From the IMG/VR virus record IMGVR_UViG_3300010313_000005, positions 1-33,280 of that record: DNA of 33,280 bases. One strand, written 5' to 3'. Below the pieces are notes generated by a model, which did not search any database, had not been told where the DNA came from, and saw nothing but the letters and a program-made list of their open reading frames with translations. Position numbers and translations under genes: made by a program. The stretch comes from a virus. Of this stretch, positions 24,601-30,544 are shown piece after piece; within the stretch, counting starts at the first letter, position 1; each line of letters starts with the position of its first letter.

Positions 24601-25322
24601 CAGAGGTGACCCTGCGCCGCATGCTGCCCCCGGAGCTTGGTGATCTGCTGGTAAAGGGTGCACCGGCCGCACTTGGCATTGACCTGTCGGGTCGCCTCGG
24701 GGCCGGCAACATGCTGTCGCTGCTGCCATATGCTGACACCTCGATCAGCCGCAAGGGCTACGAAGCCGCGGTGATGGGTGCACTGGGACCATTCGTTGGT
24801 GGCCTGCTGCCGAAGTTCGCTGATGGCATCGACCTGATCGGCCAGGGTGACTACTGGAAGGGTTCCGAGCAGCTGCTGCCCAAGGGGTTCGCAGACCTGT
24901 CGAAGGCCATCCGCCAAGAGACCTCTGGCATGACGCAGCGCAACGGCGACCTGGTGATGAGCCCGGAGGACATCTCGTTCCTGGCTGGCGTATCCCAGGC
25001 CATCGGCCTTCCCAGCACGACGATCACCGACCGCAGCATGCGCGCCAGTGCGAAGTTCAAGGCGGACGAGTTCTTCAACAATCGCACCGCGCAGATCAAG
25101 CGCGAGTACGTGGAGGCTTACCGTTCCGGCGACAACTCTGCGCTCAGCGAGGCCCGCCAGGAGTGGCTGCGCTTGCAGGAGGCTCGCCAGGGGTACGGAT
25201 ACAAGGTTCAGCCGCTGTCCGAGTTGCTCAAGGCCCCCTCAGCGCGCGCCAAGCGCGAGGCCAATACAGCAGGTGGGGTGCAGTTCCGCAAGGAGAACGA
25301 GGCGTTTGTCCGGGCCCTGTAG
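18612..25322 (+). CDS. Giant ejection protein with HEMGH metallopeptidase motif (T7 gp16 position)
   Basis: This 2236-residue protein is the longest product in the window. The N-terminal region (about 1-230) is Gly/Ala-rich with amphipathic, membrane-like segments (APMAPAIAASFVPGGQW; QFGASSAQDTEDKL). A coiled-coil and linker region follows. A central domain carries HHEMGHAVD (His1162, Glu1163, His1166), the HExxH zinc-protease signature, with a candidate third ligand in REEMFAQLW (Glu1237/1238). The C-terminal half is helical, with conserved-looking LLTSPAYFLTNATQPFVMSLP and GRLLTQFRKFQLIQISLYAK. It is followed by a Gly-rich hydrophobic stretch (MFLLGGALGMPGAQVIGWVL). No lytic-transglycosylase motif like that of T7 gp16 was recognised. 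It is probably ejected into the cell envelope. Three nested ORFs lie over its linkers. Confidence 0.8.
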   Translation: MSGLWDSYNPGAQKPDDKPWYSDAYEIGRQAVAGAAVDLPRMAGQAARWVAQDGTNLDEWGRSTVEAADARAPEWAPDMEGRGGLASTLIKGARAVAPMAPAIAASFVPGGQWIAPAVAAGQFGASSAQDTEDKLRNQGISDADATAAGWRTGLIQGPMEGIATAVGARAFAAAKPLLGIGSQTTAGIAARATDTAVIKPLAKGLGLNLLVQPATEVAQDLGTEFNERSFGATPQDAWEIAKDSAQGGIGLTLLLGPFAAGGHVSRAGRAQAMKDALYSPNTPEMVRAQARDLILAEAQKQDVSPQDMESWLDQQFMGDDARFADEAARSADAGPTLVTEPAPLQGRIDSALAIGAPSERKGYEKRFEAAASAPGGVRISDPQTGVERELSALEVAQRGVDGLDSPLGAQQPSPTANTQGSTAVTQLAETQRAAIEQRTRAAAAAAVPPTPAQQEEEAAAAEQVRLAQEAVVFIQQNGIAAKNALPVVKEMLASGQVLTPALRGAMRGALVTGDVNGARKMLVEAKKAKAKADAAVAKEIEAVNKDQAEQDRVAAEVIAAREKNQAQQGAKVDAPTPANPGAQTSPTTSPQGATTSAAPTVAEKTPGQKLIEGIEARSGKKVHPQAKRRLYLLAGLDPDEGFMVGSPKTLEQVAAIEAAMLGASKAVSREAIRKSLAVYGINSDVMNRLGAMVATQEDASATETNADGELVDVVAPEDNTPVTQDEAFGAAMEGSQDSGGGMSVRSNLGSGIVEPEKTSAVARVEKQADTLLAQAAGSSTKRGADAQERLKSAVDEATTQVVSPEQIAKNAQLIAENAKLIEEMNREVQTRSKLRNLLPEAMHAEIERAAEDFAETMAEGDTAWGDLEPQRQAQWVKAFVSWDTGNIDTRTFNKIFEGIQDDTRREAGQVRGQPTQPGPKPVGPRDGNVRQDAPRNDVRGAGEATGAAESAARGAQEAVDGAGAEQVALGPDERSGLDATTQRERDLRALSHEVEQPGDVMLGNDKFVTLEQAKAAAQAAIDAGVLRADAPFQYNNILDIAPRDWGRMVKEMTGQPPLEVGNARFSRTMQPMGSLRDKVGKQVQVMPQSVADMERTPAIKKVFDKYRADGIGHILGAVKDWFVTANRTDWGGAYTEINGRPAVVMTMRTMLFPDQAEWTMHHEMGHAVDLSIPGGAYSGMPEFNLRIVGDSIRAHGLIAEQVLDHYEQNPDSPFAGTMRYPLDRKTHGDLDAQAIREEMFAQLWATYNTRAGKEYLEDNLPDVADFMETVYADIAQNQYGEESSPGGPDGGSPQGRASRSQAPRYARAEPGPRGNDQPVRFSRGSALQAQLTPAARAASGATSQFIKDVKSQGILWGAFTEDLINSVAAKLPSAKTYLDLVKRSQVAKTRAEREIESILDMYNALPKAERGTGPGSVNAFLKDSTMAKAWGYQPTYLHTVQIDPAMEARYKAMSPQARQLVTAVFKHGHDNLVALKSAVIGNINTEFDALIAGYEAEGDKRAADAERKAKQKALRDFESLNALDGSWPYAPLKRFGNHVVVGKSQAYLDAEEAGDTRRLETLRADENHYFVSFTDTKYEARALREKISGRYADATNFEKDGVEYGSRDMLGAFRRLRTLVDDSQDDKLSTNAKKAMNRLMVDLHLTLLGEQSARQAERNRTGVAGADADMMRAFATQGRASAHFIASLTNNGQIAEQLRTMRQEADGFRGAEREGTRAAYNEVLRRHAMGIDYQPTPLVDKALSASSVWMLLTSPAYFLTNATQPFVMSLPTLAGKHGYTRSFSAMTKAYNDIFPLVKDGTITQDDYSRMPADVKAIIEDLVNRGRIDISLEQDLGRWRSTEDSKLAVFGKAVDKMRGVTQTVESVNRIVTAIAAARLELGRNANPSQAADYAESVIFNTHGDYSGFNAPRVMRTGIGRLLTQFRKFQLIQISLYAKLLNGAFKGATAEERLVARKALAFNLTHMFLLGGALGMPGAQVIGWVLRQVFGDDDEPDNPEVTLRRMLPPELGDLLVKGAPAALGIDLSGRLGAGNMLSLLPYADTSISRKGYEAAVMGALGPFVGGLLPKFADGIDLIGQGDYWKGSEQLLPKGFADLSKAIRQETSGMTQRNGDLVMSPEDISFLAGVSQAIGLPSTTITDRSMRASAKFKADEFFNNRTAQIKREYVEAYRSGDNSALSEARQEWLRLQEARQGYGYKVQPLSELLKAPSARAKREANTAGGVQFRKENEAFVRAL
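20329..20415 (+). CDS. Nested 28-codon ORF, basic peptide (candidate)
   Basis: This ORF lies in the +1 frame within the ejection-protein gene. AAGGAG (20314-20319) is nine bases before ATG. The peptide is almost all Arg, Gln, Lys and Ala (RKQAQRRARKERRRAQRQQ in its body), so it could bind nucleic acid. Codon third positions do not distinguish it from the host frame (17 of 28 G/C against 16 of 29, counted by hand), and short ORFs of this size arise by chance. The host frame here encodes a Pro/Thr/Ser/Ala linker (about residues 573-601). Confidence 0.3.
   Translation: MPPRLRTLERKQAQRRARKERRRAQRQQ
21313..21513 (+). CDS. Nested 66-codon gene overprinted in the ejection-protein gene
   Basis: This ORF is in the +1 frame relative to the host gene, with GAGGG (21300-21304) eight bases before ATG. 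The protein looks natural: a charged helical N-terminus (MTHDEKLAKYEANLLNLAQN), a middle with DPEMAMYDKTHPEMM, and a helical C-terminus (RAKRLELQNLPPEEHKKQL). By hand count 59 of 66 codons end in G or C, the genome's normal habit. The host frame over the same bases has only 16 of 67 and encodes a low-complexity Arg/Gly/Gln/Pro/Ala linker. Selection therefore seems to act mainly on the nested frame. I recognise no family; it may be an assembly factor for the ejection proteins. Confidence 0.7.
   Translation: MTHDEKLAKYEANLLNLAQNLSDPEMAMYDKTHPEMMFEVRAKRLELQNLPPEEHKKQLMALVQSK
22423..22605 (+). CDS. Nested 60-codon ORF downstream of the metallopeptidase domain (candidate)
   Basis: This ORF is in the same +1 frame as the two other nested ORFs, with GGAG (22412-22415) seven bases before ATG. 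The product is basic with a natural composition (KKAALAARMADRRKAAP, then RPGMRVRSLDPEGMTSPF and a Ser/Ala/Pro-rich end). By hand count 47 of 60 codons end in G or C, against roughly 60 percent in the host frame, which here encodes a Gly/Ser/Arg/Pro linker (about residues 1271-1331). The longer reading frame from 22252 overlaps the well-conserved protease domain and looks like a shadow before 22423. Confidence 0.45.
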   Translation: MPTSPKTNTEKKAALAARMADRRKAAPVAAKRPGMRVRSLDPEGMTSPFVSAVAAPSKPN

Positions 25323-25352
25323 GGTGTAACATTTCGCGCAAAGGAGAACCCA

Positions 25353-25850
25353 ATGCGCTTACTGCTGCCCCTACTCGTCGCCCTGGCCGCCACTGGATGT
25401 GCCACGAAATACCAGTCCAGCGGAATCGCTGGTGGGTTCACGGAGACCCGTCTGAGCGAAAACACCTGGCGCGTGGCATTCCGAGGGAACGCCCTGTCCA
25501 AGTCGGATCGCACCGACGATCTGGCCATGCTGCGCGCGGCCGACGTTGCCCTGCAGCATGGGTACGGGTTCATCAAGGTCCAGAGCGCCAAAACGACCAC
25601 CTCGACAGTGACCAGCAGCATGCCGACCTACACCACGGTGCAGGGGCAAGCCACCACGACCGGCAACCGGACCAATTTTCGGGCCAACGCGTACACTATC
25701 GGTGGAGACGACAGCGACGAGATCGTGACCTCGACCCTGCTGGTGTCGGCGTACAAGGAGAAGCCTGGTGGGGACTCCGACATCTACGACGCGCGGTTCC
25801 TGTGTGAGTCGATAGGTAAAAAGTACGACGCCACCTGCCAGGTGCGATAA
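25353..25850 (+). CDS. Outer-membrane-type lipoprotein (CC0125/CC1285-like)
   Basis: This 165-residue lipoprotein has a signal peptide MRLLLPLLVALAATGC with lipobox ATGC at Cys16. The next part matches the small lipoprotein family CC0125/CC1285: YQSSGIAGGFTETRLSEN, then WRVAFRGNALSKSDRTDDL and a helix (AMLRAADVALQHGYGFIKV). A Thr/Ser-rich region follows. Two late cysteines (FLCESIG, ATCQVR) could pair. AAAGGAGAA precedes ATG closely. It is the last gene of the virion block, a usual place for genes active on the host surface, such as superinfection-blocking lipoproteins. That function is inference. Confidence 0.75.
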   Translation: MRLLLPLLVALAATGCATKYQSSGIAGGFTETRLSENTWRVAFRGNALSKSDRTDDLAMLRAADVALQHGYGFIKVQSAKTTTSTVTSSMPTYTTVQGQATTTGNRTNFRANAYTIGGDDSDEIVTSTLLVSAYKEKPGGDSDIYDARFLCESIGKKYDATCQVR

Positions 25851-25851
25851 C

Positions 25852-25877
25852 AAAAAGGGCCCCACGGGGGCCCTTTT
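25852..25877. terminator. Bidirectional terminator between convergent blocks
   Basis: The stem GGGCCCC (25857-25863) pairs with GGGGCCC (25867-25873), flanked by AAAAA on the left and TTTT on the right, so it can end transcripts from both strands. It fills the gap between the lipoprotein stop (25850) and the PrimPol stop (25878). Confidence 0.9.
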
Positions 25878-28800
25878 CTATGTGCCGGTTACTTCCGGTA
25901 CGTCATCGTGCTGTGGCTCCTCAACTTCGTTAGTGTCCACTAACTTGAACCCTGTTTCGTTGGAGCGCAGCATGGCGTTGAGCTTTCGGACGTTGAAGGT
26001 GTACGCCTTGCAGCTGATCTTCATGTCCCCCGCCATACCCTTCGTCAGCGACTTCAAGTCGTAGGACCGATTCACCACCCGTTGATTGGCCTTGGGGCCC
26101 ATCGAGCGAGAGTAGGTGATGAGGATGCCGGAGCGGCGCGCGCCGTCGATTACCTGGCGTTCGCTGACGCCCTTCTCCGCACACCACTTCTTGAGCGCGT
26201 CGATGGCCACATAACTCATACCTGTTTCCAGGATGTGGCGAGCCAGGGGCGCATCCGGCACCTTGACATTGAGCGCCCGGTCAACGGCCGTGCGGTAGCC
26301 GCCACCTCCGCTCTCGGTTTGGGTGACGATGGTGTCAGGTGCGATGTCCAGCAGGAAGCGAGCCAGGATTGCCAGTGGGTCATCCGGCAGGGTGTTTTCC
26401 ACCACGTAGTCCACGTTGGCGTCGTAGGCAACCTTGAAGGTCTCGACCAGTTTGTTGGTGTCAAACAGCTCGATGTTCACGTTGCGCAGCACCAGATCGA
26501 GGGCCAGCATCGCACCGAGACCACGAGACTGGAAGCGGGCCGACTGCGTAGCGCCCACTAACTTTTCCGCCCGGGCGACACACCGGGTGACCAGCTTGGA
26601 CATGTTGTTCAACCCGAGAGCGCAAATCTCGCGGTGGATCAGCGCACCCAGTGCCCCGGGGCAGTCTCGGCTCATCTCGCTCCACTCCTCGCGGAATTCG
26701 GCGATCTTGTCCAGGCTGTACTCAGGCATCCCGTCAACGTCGATCTCCAACATCCGGTAGAGAACCGGCCCCGATGCCGACCGCGCGGCCGAGATCAGGT
26801 CACGCTGGGACATGTTCGTGGTGATGATGTTGATGAGGGACCAGGTGGACTCCTGGCGCATGGCGCGGTTGGTCGTGAACGTCTTCTTGCCGGCACCGTT
26901 TGCCACGGAGCTGACCGTTGTGGCCACCTCGCTGGGGCTCAGGTCGCCCATCTCGTCCATGATGCTCGGCAGTGTGCCGTGAAGCGACAGCTGACCGATG
27001 CGGGCGTTCACCGTTGCTCCGGCCTTGCCACTGTCGTTCGACAGCACTCCGGGCATCCCGTAGGCCAGGATGGCGGTCTGCGCGGCAGTGGTCTTGCCTC
27101 GGGCAGTCTCCCGAGAGTACAGAGACACCGTGAGCGAGCTGTTGTTCGGCAGCGTGGGGCCACCTGCGTAGTCACCCGTCACGAACGCCATGAATGGGCT
27201 GGCCAGGCTCAGCATGATCGCCAGCTGGAACCGCTCCATGCCCTCCTCGTGGTAATACTTCGAGATGAACTGGGCGTGTTTGCGAGCACGTGGGACGATG
27301 TAGGAATCCCAGACCTCTGGACCAAACACCTCGGTGGTGGCGTTCGGCAGGGGGATGGTGAAAGCGCGTGCCATCTGGCGCAGCTGCGCCCCCAGCATCG
27401 TCTCGCGGATCGACCCGTCCGGGAAGATCGTGTATTTGCCCTGTGCGCACACCAGCTCTCCGCTGTCGAGGGTGCGCAGCCCCATGTGGTCGGTGACCTT
27501 GAGGTTTTTGCGCTCGCTTCGGATGTGCTGCAACTGGGACTTGACGTAGTCTTGCATTGCTTGTGCTGCCTTCTTGTGTGATGTCGTGTGGATTGCTTTG
27601 CCTGAGAGGAACTCCGTGAGCTTGGACACGCTGGCGACGACAGACTGGTCCATCGTGTAGCGCTTGACGTACTTGCCGGTCCACAGGTTGATGATGACCT
27701 GGGCGTTGTCATCGGTGTCGTCCGCCTCGGCCCACTGGCTGAACCAGAACACGCTGTACGTGAACGGCACATTGATGACGGTCGGGACCATCTCCCCGGT
27801 GGGCGATTCCTTCTCCACCATGAGGCTCATGACCAGCGCATGGCCGCCCGACTTGACGGGCTCCACGCTGAACCCTGCCGGAATGTGTCCGTCCCACGGT
27901 GTGCCGGATGCCGGTTGGACCACAGGGTCGGCCAGGACGATGCGCTCCTCTGGCGGCAGCGTCTCGATCTCGTTGGTCGTCATCAGGCCCAGGTTGATCG
28001 GAGACTTCACCTTGCCGCGATTCGGGCAGGACTGGCATGCCTTGCTGTGCTTGGCGAACTCCATGCAGGTTGTGGGTCCGGTGCTCCATGCGTGGAACTT
28101 GTGGGCCACCTCATCGGGGTCGTATTCTGGGTGTCCGCTGCTCCACTCTTGCGCGATGTCCAGACCTTCGACGGTACGCTTGACCAGGCCCAGCATGGCC
28201 CGCCAGTACGGCTCCTGCACGTTGCCCTGCACCTCTGCCACGTGGGCCAGTGCTCCGCAGTGCTGGATGATCTTCTCGGCGCTCGACGGTGGGCCCTGGT
28301 ACGTGAGGTCCAGGTCATCGTTGACGGCCATGTTGAAGGTCCGAGGCGCGTCCATCAGGCCGAACAGCTCACGCAGCTTCGCCGGATCATGCACGACCCC
28401 CGTGCGCTTGAGGACAGTTACCCGGTTGCCGCTCGGGTGAGGTGCGCCAGGTACTCGCAGGATGCGTGCGCTGTCTTGCGTCACCGAGGGGTCGATCAGC
28501 AGGTTGTGCTTCTCGCCCAGCGACGCCAGCGCCTTGGCCAGCCGGAGCCAGTCAGACGGCTCGATCGCCTCGGTGAGGCAGTAGTAGATGTGCAGCCCTG
28601 CCCCGCTCGACACCACATACGATGGCATCAGGGTCGTATCACGGAAAAAACCCAGACATGCCGCGAGTGCATCTTTCTGGGTTTCGTACACGCCTTCTCC
28701 GCCGTGCTTCTCGAATTTCTCCGGACCCGCGTCGATGTCCAACCGCAGGGACTTGAGAGCTAACACGTTAGCCTGTGTGCGGTTGGCAGTGGTCTGGAAT

Positions 28801-28961
28801 GCGGCCGTACCGAAGTACAGCCCCTGGCGCTCGATGCGGTCCTCTGTGATCTCTACCAGCTCATCCAGGCTGTGCGCCCACACGTGCTGCCCTTGTGGCA
28901 GTAGCGTCAGGCAGTAGCAGCCTGTCTCGGGGAGGATGTCCCCGTAAAACTCTTTCAGCAT
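25878..28961 (-). CDS. PrimPol-helicase replication protein (AEP primase plus DUF927-like ATPase)
   Basis: This 1027-residue protein probably primes and unwinds phage DNA. The N-terminal archaeo-eukaryotic primase-like domain shows motif I LDIDAG (Asp75, Asp77), motif II SSGAGLH (118-124) and motif III DPSV to SARILRVPG (158-172). Cysteines 299, 309 and 312 (TCM, ACQSCPNRG) with Cys235 resemble a zinc-binding insert. The C-terminal part resembles DUF927-type helicases: a Walker A-like SRETARGKTT (616-625, Lys623, lacking the usual first Gly) and Walker B IMDE (667-670). AAAGGGGGG directly upstream supports ATG at 28961. An exact copy of the operator repeat lies about 190 bp inside the gene. 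Confidence 0.8.
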   Translation of the reverse strand: MLKEFYGDILPETGCYCLTLLPQGQHVWAHSLDELVEITEDRIERQGLYFGTAAFQTTANRTQANVLALKSLRLDIDAGPEKFEKHGGEGVYETQKDALAACLGFFRDTTLMPSYVVSSGAGLHIYYCLTEAIEPSDWLRLAKALASLGEKHNLLIDPSVTQDSARILRVPGAPHPSGNRVTVLKRTGVVHDPAKLRELFGLMDAPRTFNMAVNDDLDLTYQGPPSSAEKIIQHCGALAHVAEVQGNVQEPYWRAMLGLVKRTVEGLDIAQEWSSGHPEYDPDEVAHKFHAWSTGPTTCMEFAKHSKACQSCPNRGKVKSPINLGLMTTNEIETLPPEERIVLADPVVQPASGTPWDGHIPAGFSVEPVKSGGHALVMSLMVEKESPTGEMVPTVINVPFTYSVFWFSQWAEADDTDDNAQVIINLWTGKYVKRYTMDQSVVASVSKLTEFLSGKAIHTTSHKKAAQAMQDYVKSQLQHIRSERKNLKVTDHMGLRTLDSGELVCAQGKYTIFPDGSIRETMLGAQLRQMARAFTIPLPNATTEVFGPEVWDSYIVPRARKHAQFISKYYHEEGMERFQLAIMLSLASPFMAFVTGDYAGGPTLPNNSSLTVSLYSRETARGKTTAAQTAILAYGMPGVLSNDSGKAGATVNARIGQLSLHGTLPSIMDEMGDLSPSEVATTVSSVANGAGKKTFTTNRAMRQESTWSLINIITTNMSQRDLISAARSASGPVLYRMLEIDVDGMPEYSLDKIAEFREEWSEMSRDCPGALGALIHREICALGLNNMSKLVTRCVARAEKLVGATQSARFQSRGLGAMLALDLVLRNVNIELFDTNKLVETFKVAYDANVDYVVENTLPDDPLAILARFLLDIAPDTIVTQTESGGGGYRTAVDRALNVKVPDAPLARHILETGMSYVAIDALKKWCAEKGVSERQVIDGARRSGILITYSRSMGPKANQRVVNRSYDLKSLTKGMAGDMKISCKAYTFNVRKLNAMLRSNETGFKLVDTNEVEEPQHDDVPEVTGT
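25929..25944. repeat. Inverted repeat GTTAGTG-TC-CACTAAC in the 3' end of the PrimPol gene
   Basis: Perfect 7-bp arms with a 2-bp centre, made of the same half-site words as the operators but pointing outward. It lies inside coding sequence about 50 bp from the terminator. It may be a binding site or chance. Confidence 0.3.
28760..28771 (-). promoter_or_regulatory. Intragenic copy of the CTAACGTGTTAG repeat
   Basis: On the coding (minus) strand the sequence is identical to operator sites 1-3 and has the same direction relative to transcription. It encodes part of QANVLALK in the primase domain. No -35 or -10 boxes flank it, so it is more likely a binding site than a promoter. Confidence 0.4.
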
Positions 28962-28979
28962 TGGCCCCCCTTTGCCGCG

Positions 28980-29246
28980 TCAGGAAACCGTTGCTTCTGA
29001 TGCCAGTTCTTCGAGAATTTCAGCAACCACCATCCGGGGCGTAACGGTGCTGCTCTTTGTGGGGAGGCGCTTGTCCTCGACACCTTTTGCGATGGCCGCC
29101 ATCACGCGGTTCACGTTGTCCTGCAGCAAGCGGTGAGGCTTCATCTTGCCTGTGACCCACAGGTTCACCGTGGTCCGACTAACACCGCACAGGGTGGCGA
29201 ACTCGTGCTGGCGCAACCCCGACTTGCGAATCAATCCAAAATCCAT
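28980..29246 (-). CDS. Small HTH (XRE/Cro-like) regulator
   Basis: This 88-residue protein has a helix-turn-helix near residues 11-40: LRQHEFATLCGVSRTTVNLW, with the typical A-x-x-x-G-V-S recognition pattern, followed by VTGKMKPHRL. A helical C-terminus (MVVAEILEELASEA) may dimerise. GGAG lies five bases before ATG. It is between the SSB-like gene and PrimPol gene (18-bp gap), inside the replication operon. It could be a Cro-like repressor and is the only obvious DNA-binding regulator in the window, so it is a candidate for the CTAAC-NN-GTTAG sites; a repressor outside the window is equally possible. Confidence 0.75.
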   Translation of the reverse strand: MDFGLIRKSGLRQHEFATLCGVSRTTVNLWVTGKMKPHRLLQDNVNRVMAAIAKGVEDKRLPTKSSTVTPRMVVAEILEELASEATVS

Positions 29247-29298
29247 GTCATCTCCAGAAAATGTGGTGGGTTACGGTTCCCACCGCCTGCCGTAGCCA

Positions 29299-29320
29299 GG
29301 GGAGCTTTAGAGTGCTCCCC
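29299..29320 (-). terminator. Intercistronic hairpin (weak terminator or processing site)
   Basis: A perfect 7-bp stem, GGGGAGC with GCTCCCC, has an eight-base loop and lies in the 112-bp gap between the SSB-like gene and the HTH gene. On the minus strand no T tract follows, so it is not a standard intrinsic terminator. It may partly lower downstream expression or protect the upstream mRNA end. Confidence 0.4.
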
Positions 29321-29358
29321 ATCGCACAGTCGATTTAGGGGGTTTGGCTATCGAGGGA

Positions 29359-30492
29359 TCAGTCGTCTTTCGAGGCCAGCAGGGCCTCCAGGCCGCCCAG
29401 CAGGTCGTCCACCTCAGCCACGCTGGCCTTTGCGATGGTGTCGGCAGCTGACTTGGACTCTGCAGCAGGAGCAGCGACCTTGGTTCCCTGCTTCACTTCG
29501 ACTTCCTGCACATCCTTCACCTTGGTAGCGGTGCGACGTGCGGGCTTCTCGGCGGGCTCAGCCGTGCCCAGTGCTGCGTCCAGGTCCGACAGATCAACTG
29601 CTGCCTTGGAGGTCTCGGCGGCCTTGTTGACCACTTTCTCGCTCTGAGCGGCAGCGGCGTCGCGCGCGGCCTTGGCAGCCAGTGCCGCCTCCAGGTCGGC
29701 CTCGGTGGCTGTGGCTTCGCTCGTAGTCTGCTCTGGGGCAGCGGCACGGACGGGGCCCAGGCCCAGCATTTCCTTGACGGTTTCGTCTTCGTAGATGCCG
29801 CTCACCGCAGCGTACGCAGCGTCGTCCAGCAGGCCCACCAGCTTGAACGTCAGCTTGGGGCTTGGGGCCTCCTTGTCGAAGCCAACCTTGAGCGCCAGGG
29901 CGTTGTAGGGGATACCGCGAGCCTCAGCCGTCTTCACCACGTCGGCGAAGTTAGCGCGAGAGCCGGCTGGCACACGCAGCAGGTAAGGCTCGATCTTCTC
30001 GACGCCCAGGACGTGGTCAGGGTCAACGACCGACAGGCGGGTGTTCACGGTGCAGGCCGTGCCCTTGGCTGCGCTGCCGTCGGGGTTGCGCTTGGACTCC
30101 CACACGGAGTGAGGGCAAATCTGGCACTTCTTGGCCTGCGGGCTGCGTGCGTCGGCCGCAGGGGTTACGCCGTCGTTGGAGTAGCAGTCAGGCTTCGCAG
30201 CCTCGCCCTCAGAGCCTTCAACGTAGGCCTTGGCGTAGAACACGCGGTTCTTGGTGTTAGCGCGAACCACAGCCAGGTTGATGGACTGCAGGACTTCGTC
30301 TGGATCATCGGCGCGGGTCAGCACCTTGCGCTCGCCGTCCTTCACCAGGGTGAACACCTTGCCCTTGATGGACAGAACGGGGAAACCGAGACCACCGCTG
30401 ATAACGTCAGCGTTGATGGTTGCGAGGGCGGCGCGGTTCTGCAGGTAGGCGGGCAGCTTGGCACCAGCGCTGAAAGTAACGATTGCGGACAT
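29359..30492 (-). CDS. SSB-like replication protein with four cysteines and acidic tail
   Basis: This 377-residue protein has an N-terminal globular domain (about 1-240) with beta-strand segments (GFPVLSIKGKVFTLVKDGE, LTFKLVGLL). A cysteine group (Cys103, Cys123, Cys126, Cys147) could bind a metal. From about 250 on it has a low-complexity Ala/Lys/Glu linker and ends in an acidic tail (VDDLLGGLEALLASKDD). A folded domain, flexible linker and acidic C-terminus are the plan of single-stranded DNA-binding proteins, and it sits among replication genes. I recall similar podophage proteins annotated as ssDNA-binding. AAGGAG six bases before ATG supports the start. Moderate certainty. Confidence 0.5.
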   Translation of the reverse strand: MSAIVTFSAGAKLPAYLQNRAALATINADVISGGLGFPVLSIKGKVFTLVKDGERKVLTRADDPDEVLQSINLAVVRANTKNRVFYAKAYVEGSEGEAAKPDCYSNDGVTPAADARSPQAKKCQICPHSVWESKRNPDGSAAKGTACTVNTRLSVVDPDHVLGVEKIEPYLLRVPAGSRANFADVVKTAEARGIPYNALALKVGFDKEAPSPKLTFKLVGLLDDAAYAAVSGIYEDETVKEMLGLGPVRAAAPEQTTSEATATEADLEAALAAKAARDAAAAQSEKVVNKAAETSKAAVDLSDLDAALGTAEPAEKPARRTATKVKDVQEVEVKQGTKVAAPAAESKSAADTIAKASVAEVDDLLGGLEALLASKDD

Positions 30493-30515
30493 GTGGGGCT
30501 CCTTGGAGGTTAGTG

Positions 30516-30544
30516 AGGTTACGTGGTTGGGGTGTTAGAGTCAA
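30516..30544 (-). promoter_or_regulatory. Promoter-like site with operator half-site
   Basis: On the minus strand, -35 TTGACT (30544-30539) overlaps the stop codon of the 126-residue gene. It is followed directly by CTAAC (30538-30534), then, after a 17-bp spacer in total, a weak -10 TAACCT (30521-30516). The right half of the operator is missing. It would feed the SSB-like gene; the arrangement over a stop codon copies site 1. Confidence 0.4.

Noticed and set aside
22245-24917. Long antisense ORF (890 codons) opposite the ejection-protein gene
   Set aside because: High GC3 on the real strand leaves few stops in this antisense frame; the product is His/Val/Leu/Gln-rich with no motif, while the sense frame carries recognisable domains.
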